Positions 58,647-64,000 of a DNA stretch of 64,000 nucleotides are shown here, in pieces. The notes below the pieces were generated by a model, which saw nothing but the letters and a program-made list of their open reading frames with translations, did not search any database and was not told where the DNA came from. Each line of letters opens with the position of its first letter. Within the stretch, counting starts at the first letter, position 1. Origin of the DNA: Micromonospora sp. ALFpr18c (GTDB taxonomy: Bacteria; Actinomycetota; Actinomycetes; Mycobacteriales; Micromonosporaceae). The DNA lies in assembly GCF_008868155.1 (NCBI RefSeq), contig NZ_WBKR01000004.1:1-64000 (forward strand), in the 5' to 3' direction. Position numbers and translations under genes: made by a program.

Positions 58647-59680
58647 CCGCCGCCGACGCCACCACCGACACGAGGACCACGCACATGCTGCTCGACCCCG
58701 GGATGGACCTCACCCTGCGCCCGATGCGCTACCCGCACTTCTTCGACCGGTTCCGCGACGCCATCCGCAACACCTGGACGGTCGAGGAGGTCGACCTGCA
58801 CGCCGACCTCGCCGACCTGGACAAGCTCTCGCCGGCCGAGCGGCACCTCGTCAGCCGCCTCGTGGCGTTCTTCGCCACCGGCGACACGATCGTCGCCAAC
58901 AACCTGGTGCTCAACCTCTACCAGCACGTCAACAGCCCCGAGGGCCGCCTCTACCTGTCCCGGCAGCTGTTCGAGGAGGCGGTGCACGTCCAGTTCTACC
59001 TCAACCTGCTCGACACGTACGTGCCCGACGAGACCGAGCGGTACGCGGCCTTCGCGGCCATCGAGAACATCCCGTCGATCCGCCGCAAGGCCGAGTTCTG
59101 CTTCCGCTGGATCGACTCCCTGCACGACCTGCGCGAGCTGCGGACCCGGGAGGACCGGCGCACGTTCCTGCTCAACCTGATCTGCTTCGCCGCCTGCATC
59201 GAGGGGCTGTTCTTCTACGGCGCGTTCGCCTACGTCTACTTCCTGCGCTCCCGGGGCCTGCTGCACGGCCTCGCCTCCGGCACCAACTGGGTGTTCCGCG
59301 ACGAGTCCATGCACATGGCGTTCGCGTTCGACGTGGTGGACACCGTCCGCGCCGAGGAGCCCGACCTGTTCGACGACGACCTCGCCGACCAGGTCCGCCA
59401 GATGCTCACCGAGGCCGTCGAGTGTGAGGTCCAGTTCGCCGAGGACCTGGTGGGCCAGGGTGTACCCGGGCTGACCCTCGCGGACGTGCGGGAGTACCTC
59501 CAGCACGTCGCCGACCGGCGCCTCGCCCAACTCGGCATCGCGCCGCACTTCGGGTCGGCCAACCCGTTCGCCTTCATGGAGTTGCAGGACGTGCAGGAAC
59601 TGTCCAACTTCTTCGAACGGCGGGTGTCGGCCTACCAGGTCGGAGTGACCGGCACCGTGGCGTTCGACGACGACTTCTGA
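58643..59680 (+). CDS. nrdB: Class Ia ribonucleotide reductase, beta (radical) subunit
   Basis: A 345-residue diiron beta subunit. Iron ligands appear in GDTIVANNL (Asp), FEEAVHVQFY (Glu and His), CIEGLFFYG (Glu) and RDESMHMAF (Glu and His). The Tyr in EEAVHVQFY is four residues after the His, the spacing of the radical Tyr122 in Escherichia coli. The C-terminal tail (ERRVSAYQVG) holds a Tyr that can relay the radical to NrdA. GTG58643 overlaps the nrdA stop as GTGA; the ATG at 58685 is a less likely start. Confidence 0.95.
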   Translation: MTAADATTDTRTTHMLLDPGMDLTLRPMRYPHFFDRFRDAIRNTWTVEEVDLHADLADLDKLSPAERHLVSRLVAFFATGDTIVANNLVLNLYQHVNSPEGRLYLSRQLFEEAVHVQFYLNLLDTYVPDETERYAAFAAIENIPSIRRKAEFCFRWIDSLHDLRELRTREDRRTFLLNLICFAACIEGLFFYGAFAYVYFLRSRGLLHGLASGTNWVFRDESMHMAFAFDVVDTVRAEEPDLFDDDLADQVRQMLTEAVECEVQFAEDLVGQGVPGLTLADVREYLQHVADRRLAQLGIAPHFGSANPFAFMELQDVQELSNFFERRVSAYQVGVTGTVAFDDDF

Positions 59681-59690
59681 CCGCCGCAGA

Positions 59691-59760
59691 TCCTCGATCA
59701 CGTGATGCTCAGTAGGTGAATCGGCTCGTCGACGACTGCTGAGCATCACGTGATCGAGGA
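59691..59760. terminator. 22-bp perfect inverted repeat after nrdAB
   Basis: Arms 59691-59712 and 59739-59760 are perfect inverse complements over 22 bp, each containing GATCACGTGATG or its complement GATCACGTGATC-like core, around a 26-base loop that is itself partly paired (CGTCGACG). It is 10 bp after nrdB and likely a terminator. Its length and internal palindrome GATCACGTGATC-like centre also suit a dispersed intergenic palindrome family. Confidence 0.75.
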
Positions 59761-59812
59761 CGCGCGCAGGAGCACGAGCGCGGCGGGCTCTTCGTGTGCC
59801 CGCTCAGGTCGG

Positions 59813-60391
59813 TCAACGGCGTACCCGGTAGCGCAGGTGAAGCACCCGGTTGCCCTGCACCACGTCCGGGTCCTCCAGCAGGTGCTGGGCGTGGGCCGAC
59901 CCGAAGTAGCGTTTGCCGGACCCGAACACGACGGGTACGACGTCCATGCGTACCTCGTCGATCAGGCCCGCGGCGAGCGCCTGGCCGCCGACGTCACCGG
60001 CGGCGACCTCGACGATGCGGTCACCGGCGAGTTCCTGCGCCCTGGCCACGGCTGCCTCGACGCCGTCGACGAAGTGAAACGGCGCCTCGGGATCCCAGCC
60101 CTCGGGCGCCGGCCGGTGCGTCACGACGACCACGTGGTCGATCCCGCCCGGAGGCTTCCCGTCCCAGCCGTCCGTCATGTCGAACACGCGGCGGCCGACG
60201 ATTGTCACCCCGATCGAGTCCCAGTACGGCCGGGTGTGGTCGTAGGACGTCTGCGACACCTTCAGCACGCCGCTGTCGTCCAACGGGACGTCACCGCTGG
60301 ACAGCCAGTCGAACAGCGGCCCGGGCTGGTCGTTCTCGTCCGCGATGAAGCCGTCCACCGACACCGAGCTGTACATGACCACCGTGCCCAC
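59813..60391 (-). CDS. Dihydrofolate-reductase-fold (RibD C-terminal type) protein
   Basis: A 192-residue protein of the bacterial bifunctional deaminase-reductase C-terminal family. It begins VVMYSSVSVDGFIADENDQPG and has TIVGRRVFDMTDGWDG, VVVVTHRPAPEGW, EVAAGDVGGQALAAGLIDEVRMDVVPVVFGSG, matching NADPH-binding reductases of unknown substrate. GTG60391 follows GAGGAG. The upstream same-strand gene is an AraC-type regulator 64 bp away, a common pairing. Confidence 0.9.
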   Translation of the reverse strand: MGTVVMYSSVSVDGFIADENDQPGPLFDWLSSGDVPLDDSGVLKVSQTSYDHTRPYWDSIGVTIVGRRVFDMTDGWDGKPPGGIDHVVVVTHRPAPEGWDPEAPFHFVDGVEAAVARAQELAGDRIVEVAAGDVGGQALAAGLIDEVRMDVVPVVFGSGKRYFGSAHAQHLLEDPDVVQGNRVLHLRYRVRR

Positions 60392-60455
60392 GGGCTCTCC
60401 TCTGCGTTGGGTGCCCCCAAGTTAGCGTGCCCTGAGCCGTCGCTCTGGTACGAAA

Positions 60456-61295
60456 TCAATCGGCCGGCAGCGGCCAGTTGTCCAGCACGTGGCCGGGATG
60501 TTCGCGCAGGAACCGCTGCCGGACGTCGACGTACCGGGTCGGTGTCAGCCCGGTGAAGGCCCGGAACTCGTGGCCGAAGTGGGCCTGGTCGAAATAGCCA
60601 GCGCGACTGGCGAGCTCGCCCCAGTCGATCGGTTCGGCGGGGTTGATCGCCAACACGGCGGCGGCGAAACGGTAGGAGCGGGCCAGCCGCTTCGGCGTGA
60701 CGCCGACGAGCTCCTTGAACCGCTGTGCCAGATGGGTGCTGCTGACACCGGCGGAAACCCTCAGGTCGCCGATCGCCACCGCGCCGCCGGTCGCCGCGAT
60801 GACGCTGCCGGTATGGCGGACCAGCCCCAGGCCGGCGGTCTCATGCAGCCGGCGGATCAGCCCCTCCTCGAGCACCGTCAGCATCTCGTGCGGTCCGTCG
60901 GCCGTGGCCAGCCGGTCGCGCAGCTCGGCGACGGCCGATCGACCCCACACCTGCTCCATCGTCACCGGCCGGTCACACAGCCCGGCCGCGGGCATCGGCA
61001 GGAACGGCGCCACCCCCCACGGCTTGAAGTGCACGCCGACGGACCGGGTCCGGGGCGGGTAGCCGAACTCCAACGCGCGGGTGGGCACGGTGACCACGCA
61101 GCCGTCGGCGTACTCGGCCGTCTCGATGTCGGTGCCCGCGCGGATGCGCAAGGGTGCCCCGAGGTTGACGATGAGGAACGCCGCCGGACTTGCCGGCAGC
61201 ATCAGCCGGGCGTACGGCGACGTGCCCTCCAGGTAGTAAAGGTCGTCGATCAGCCCGTCGAGCGGCGGTCGCGGCACTCTGGACACGTACTCCAT
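60456..61295 (-). CDS. AraC-family transcriptional regulator
   Basis: A 279-residue regulator with an N-terminal ligand-like domain (LMLPASPAAFLIVNLGAPLRI, VGVHFKPWGVAPFLPMPA) and a C-terminal AraC/XylS pair of helix-turn-helix motifs (IGDLRVSAGVSSTHLAQRFKELVGVTPKRL and the second ASRAGYFDQAHFGHEFRAFTGLTPTRY). It resembles the DUF6597-type AraC proteins of actinobacteria. ATG61295 (MEYVSRVPRP) is chosen over the longer frame start at 61364. It probably regulates the adjacent DHFR-fold gene. Confidence 0.9.
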   Translation of the reverse strand: MEYVSRVPRPPLDGLIDDLYYLEGTSPYARLMLPASPAAFLIVNLGAPLRIRAGTDIETAEYADGCVVTVPTRALEFGYPPRTRSVGVHFKPWGVAPFLPMPAAGLCDRPVTMEQVWGRSAVAELRDRLATADGPHEMLTVLEEGLIRRLHETAGLGLVRHTGSVIAATGGAVAIGDLRVSAGVSSTHLAQRFKELVGVTPKRLARSYRFAAAVLAINPAEPIDWGELASRAGYFDQAHFGHEFRAFTGLTPTRYVDVRQRFLREHPGHVLDNWPLPAD

Positions 61296-61418
61296 GCGCC
61301 CAGCATCGCCGACGTCCCGCCGCATCGCCCGCCGGGATGGTCCAGCGATGCGCTCGGTCGGCATGAGCCGATCTCCGGAAACCTGGCCGCTGGCGTCCCT
61401 CCGCTAGCGTGTGGCCTC

Positions 61419-61751
61419 ATGGGATCCGTGGACGTGGTTCTGGCCGGGGTGGTCGCCGCGGCCAATCTGGCCCTCGCCGCTGTGCTCTTCGCCAGGAGCC
61501 GTGGCGGCACGAGGGTGCCCCGGATCTTCGGGCGTCCGCAGCCTTCGCCGCGCCTGCGGGCGGCTATGCACGCCTGCCTGGGGCTGGGGTTGGGCGTCGG
61601 CTGGCTCATCAAGGACATCTTCCCGCCGCACTCCACGGGCGACACGGTGCTGTTCAACGTGGTCAGGATTCTGCTGGCGGCCGGCCTCGTCACCGCCCTG
61701 CTGGCCGCCTTCCGGCACGTGCGACCCGTCCGGGACACCTCGGCCCGCTAA
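61419..61751 (+). CDS. Small three-helix membrane protein
   Basis: A 110-residue protein with hydrophobic helices VVLAGVVAAANLALAAVLFA, ACLGLGLGVGWLIKDIFP and VVRILLAAGLVTALLAAF, and a short basic loop. It resembles uncharacterised actinobacterial membrane proteins. ATG61419 is the only good start. It has no evident partner; the following gene runs the same way 20 bp later. Confidence 0.6.
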   Translation: MGSVDVVLAGVVAAANLALAAVLFARSRGGTRVPRIFGRPQPSPRLRAAMHACLGLGLGVGWLIKDIFPPHSTGDTVLFNVVRILLAAGLVTALLAAFRHVRPVRDTSAR

Positions 61752-61771
61752 TTAGCCGGCCGCGACGGCTC

Positions 61772-62314
61772 GTGCATCTCTCGCCATCCACGCCGGCGGC
61801 TCATTCGTCCGGGCTCGTCTTCGTTGAATACTCATCTTTCTACCTTCAAACCCCTGCAACCACCACATATGAACACCCTCGCCCTCCGATCGAAGGCCGA
61901 TTGAGCGGCGGCACGGGTTGGCTCGCCGTCAGGAGTGCCGGGAGCGGTCACGAGGCCGAGGTGACCCTGCAATTGTGGACAGGGGAGCCTCCCCAGCAAC
62001 CGGTCTCGCCCGCGGCGAACGATGGGTGGGAGGAGCAGGACGCCAGTGATTGCGAGCTATTCGCGGGTGACCTCCGTGCCAGCATCGTGACCGAAGGACC
62101 GACCGACCTCTTCATCGAGATCCCGGCGGCGGGTGGTTACCGTGCGCGTCTCTACGTCCGTGGGAGGCAGGAGCTCGGCCGAGCGTTCGACAGGTGGCAC
62201 ATTGAGCCTGTCGAGATCGATGAGGCGTTGTGTGCGTCGATGGACGACGACGGGGGGCCGAGCTTCCCGGCCGGTCACGAGAAGTTCCTGATCCAGGTGT
62301 GGCCACGCGCGTAG
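61772..62314 (+). CDS. Hypothetical acidic protein
   Basis: A frame of 180 residues from GTG61772. The N-terminal part, GLVFVEYSSFYLQTP, is encoded by DNA of visibly lower GC than the surroundings (61800-61890). The remainder has an even acidic composition with ordered-looking strands (DLFIEIPAAGGYRARLYVRGR and FLIQVWPRA). I recognise no family. The start is uncertain and the 5' part may be non-coding; the body from about 61960 looks real. It could be an acquired gene or the immunity partner of something now lost, but there is no direct sign of that. Confidence 0.5.
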   Translation: MHLSPSTPAAHSSGLVFVEYSSFYLQTPATTTYEHPRPPIEGRLSGGTGWLAVRSAGSGHEAEVTLQLWTGEPPQQPVSPAANDGWEEQDASDCELFAGDLRASIVTEGPTDLFIEIPAAGGYRARLYVRGRQELGRAFDRWHIEPVEIDEALCASMDDDGGPSFPAGHEKFLIQVWPRA

Positions 62315-62417
62315 CGGGGCGTGCCAGGGCTCAGGGTTGCTCGGTGGAAGACCTGACACCAGGATCAGGGGTCGGACCGGGGCTGCGCCCGGAGGTCGGG
62401 CGGGCACCGGCGGCCAG

Positions 62418-63026
62418 ATGATGGCGGGCATGAAACACGCTGCGCTCTCTGTGGTCGCCGGCCCGGTCGGCATCGTGGCCTACGGGCTCGTCCGGCTGTG
62501 GGGGAGATCCGACGACGTGTACGGCCCGGGGCTCGACTGGCAGGCCGCGCACCTGGCCGGCCTCGCCGGCATGGTGTTCTTCGTGCCGGCCGTCGTCGCG
62601 CTGTCCCGTCTGCTGCCGGCCGGTCGGTGGCGCACCGGCGTGGTGGCGGTGACGCTGGTCGGGCTCGCCGCGACCATGGTGCAGTTCGGCGCCGACATGG
62701 TGGAGGGGCTGCTGGCGGCGGACCGGGCCGAGATGTCGGCGCTCAGCAGGGACTTCAAGGACATCCCCGGCGTCGAGATGGCCGTCTACGACGTCGTACC
62801 CCAGCTGTTCTTCGTCGGGCTGCTCGTCCTCACCGGCATGCTCGCGGCCCGACGGCGGCTGCCGTGGTGGAGCGTTCCCCTGCTGCTCGTCGGCATCGTG
62901 CTGCCGGCTGTCACCCTCGACCTGCTCGCGGTCGGTGGCCTGCTCATGCTGGCGGCTCTCGCGCCGGCGCTGCCGATTCTGCCGCGCGAGACGGTGCGGA
63001 CCGAGCCGTCCGTGGTCGCTGGCTGA
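62418..63026 (+). CDS. Multi-helix membrane protein, unknown function
   Basis: A 202-residue protein with about six hydrophobic helices (ALSVVAGPVGIVAYGLVRLW, LAGLAGMVFFVPAVVALSRLLP, TGVVAVTLVGLAATMVQFGADMV, QLFFVGLLVLTGMLAA, VPLLLVGIVLPAVTLDLLAVGG). The pattern resembles actinobacterial DUF998/DUF4386-like integral membrane proteins. ATGs at 62418, 62421 and 62430 are all possible starts. It converges with the CBM2-like gene, whose stop is 23 bp away. Confidence 0.65.
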   Translation: MMAGMKHAALSVVAGPVGIVAYGLVRLWGRSDDVYGPGLDWQAAHLAGLAGMVFFVPAVVALSRLLPAGRWRTGVVAVTLVGLAATMVQFGADMVEGLLAADRAEMSALSRDFKDIPGVEMAVYDVVPQLFFVGLLVLTGMLAARRRLPWWSVPLLLVGIVLPAVTLDLLAVGGLLMLAALAPALPILPRETVRTEPSVVAG

Positions 63027-63048
63027 GGCCGGACGTGTGGCCCCGCCG

Positions 63049-63840
63049 TCAGTCCGGCAGGCCGGTGCACGCCGCCCCGTCGATCGTGCAGGCCGTCGGG
63101 GCGGCGCCGACCGGTGCGCCGTTCACCCGGAACGTCACCCGCACCGACGCGCCACCGGGCACCAGCCCGACGCTGCCGTCCGGCACGAACGTCCACACCG
63201 CACCATCCTGGACGGCTCGTGCGCCCTCGACCTCACTCACCCGCAGCGACTCCCGGGGCAGGGTGACGGCCAGCTTCCACTGCGGCACCGGCACCTGGCC
63301 GGGATTGCTGATCGTCACGCTGGCGCCGTAGCTGAGCAGGGCGGTGTCCGCGATGGCGAACTCGGCGCCCAGGGCGGCCGGGCTCGGCGCGGTCGTGGCG
63401 GCCGACGGCGACGGCCCGGTGGTCGCGGCTCCGGCGGTCGGCGCCACGGTGGGGGAGCCCGGCGGTACGGCCGGTGGGCTGGTGGCCGCCGGGATCGCGT
63501 GCGCCCGGGGCGTACCGGCCGGCGGTGTCCCGACCTGGTCGACCGAGGGTGGCGGGTTGAGCGTCACCGGCGCCAGTTTCTCCGGTGACCGCAGCACCGC
63601 GACGACGGAGACCGTCGTCGCGACCAGCACCCCGAGCGCCGAGATCACCGCCACCCAGGTGGCCCGCGAGATGTCGCCCTGACCGGTGAACACCCGCCGT
63701 GTGGCCGCGGCGAGGGCCACGACCCGGTCCAGCAGGATGATCGCCACGGTACGACGTGGCTGCGGCGGTGGTGCCGGCACTGCCTTTCTCCCCCTCACTT
63801 CGTCACCGGACGCGCGACTGCGCTCCGCCCGGTCGCTCAC
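63049..63840 (-). CDS. Membrane-anchored extracellular CBM2-like protein
   Basis: A 263-residue protein. A 50-residue cytoplasmic N terminus (rich in Arg and Pro) precedes one transmembrane helix (WVAVISALGVLVATTVSVVAVL). A Thr/Ala/Pro linker of about 70 residues leads to a C-terminal domain resembling a cellulose-binding-2 fold (ASVTISNPGQVPVPQWKLAV, VWTFVPDGSVGLVPGGASVRVTFRV, and two cysteines in CTIDGAAC that may form a disulfide). It likely displays a carbohydrate-binding domain on the cell surface. GTG63840 overlaps the DUF742 stop by GTGA, tying it to that operon. Confidence 0.75.
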   Translation of the reverse strand: MSDRAERSRASGDEVRGRKAVPAPPPQPRRTVAIILLDRVVALAAATRRVFTGQGDISRATWVAVISALGVLVATTVSVVAVLRSPEKLAPVTLNPPPSVDQVGTPPAGTPRAHAIPAATSPPAVPPGSPTVAPTAGAATTGPSPSAATTAPSPAALGAEFAIADTALLSYGASVTISNPGQVPVPQWKLAVTLPRESLRVSEVEGARAVQDGAVWTFVPDGSVGLVPGGASVRVTFRVNGAPVGAAPTACTIDGAACTGLPD

Positions 63841-64000
63841 AGGGCGCGTAGCCCGACGAGTATCGACTCGAGCAGCTCCGCGGACGGCAGCTCCGACAGC
63901 GTCGGCGGTTCGTGCGTCTCGATCAGGCCGGCCGCGAGCAGGTCACCGAGGAGCACCCGGACGGTCCCCAACGGCAGGTCCAGTTCGGCGCCCAGCTCGG
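63837..64000 (-). CDS. DUF742-family protein, C-terminal end (5' part beyond window)
   Basis: The last 53 codons of a minus-strand gene. The translation starts ELGAELDLPLGTVRVLLGDL, then LAAGLIETHEPP and ends LLESILVGLRAL, matching the winged-helix C terminus of DUF742 proteins. These are the third partner of roadblock/histidine-kinase/GTPase conservons (cvn) in actinobacteria. Its stop TGA (63837-63839) lies in GTGA with the start of the CBM2-like gene. The rest of the conservon should lie just past the window edge. Confidence 0.85.
   Translation of the reverse strand, partial: ELGAELDLPLGTVRVLLGDLLAAGLIETHEPPTLSELPSAELLESILVGLRAL

Overview
The window is high-GC actinobacterial chromosome with GTG starts, four-base GTGA gene overlaps, SARP and ECF regulators, Tat and lipoprotein exports, and a DUF742 gene at one end. 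It most resembles Micromonospora or a close relative; that placement is inferred from overall character, not from a marker gene. No rRNA, tRNA, CRISPR array, transposase or integrase was seen.

Region 1 (1-9.3 kb) is the edge of a glycosylated natural-product gene cluster: a TIM-barrel protein (cut by the window start), a cytochrome P450, an activator-type glycosyltransferase, a zinc dehydrogenase, a mycothiol-type (TIGR03086) protein, an NDP-hexose 3-dehydrase with an intact Fe-S cysteine quartet, an NDP-hexose 4-ketoreductase and a SARP activator. Together these point to a 3-deoxygenated 6-deoxysugar attached to an aglycone made outside the window. Region 2 (9.5-15 kb) holds a secreted animal-type haem peroxidase, a CopC-like protein with a histidine-rich membrane partner, a cupin-like gene, an ECF sigma factor and a membrane protein.

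Region 3 (15-21 kb) is dominated by a single-chain, eukaryote-like acyl-CoA carboxylase of about 1818 residues. Region 4 (21.3-23.8 kb) is a polar amino-acid ABC importer with a strong hairpin after the binding-protein gene. Region 5 (24.1-31.7 kb) is a secreted redox island: a two-domain laccase, a ThuA/discoidin/sugar-dehydrogenase/PKD/DUF1080 giant, a cupredoxin with three 94-residue repeats, and a beta-helix-like protein. The giant and the cupredoxin share an unnamed C-terminal module.

Region 6 (33-37.2 kb) is a nitrogen island: an animal-architecture glutaminase (N-terminal helical domain, glutaminase, ankyrin), a eukaryote-type glutamine synthetase II and an ammonium transporter. Region 7 (37.5-44.5 kb) has mixed genes: MerR, flavin monooxygenase, haem-degrading-domain protein, zinc-ribbon SDR, CE4 deacetylase with CBM2, DoxX, and several gene remnants. 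Region 8 (44.5-46.3 kb) is a cobalamin-riboswitch operon, cbtB-cbtA-phosphatase.

Region 9 (46.5-54.5 kb) looks like an L-fucose uptake and oxidation locus: ABC importer, aldo/keto reductase, fuconate dehydratase, FadR-type and ROK regulators. Two of its expected enzymes survive only as N-terminal stubs. Region 10 (55.8-59.7 kb) is a class Ia ribonucleotide reductase operon behind a second cobalamin riboswitch and an NrdR-like box; NrdA carries a tandem-repeat-expanded C-terminal tether. Region 11 (59.8-64 kb) has a DHFR-like reductase with an AraC regulator, small membrane and hypothetical proteins, a CBM2-like membrane-anchored protein, and the 3' end of a DUF742 gene.
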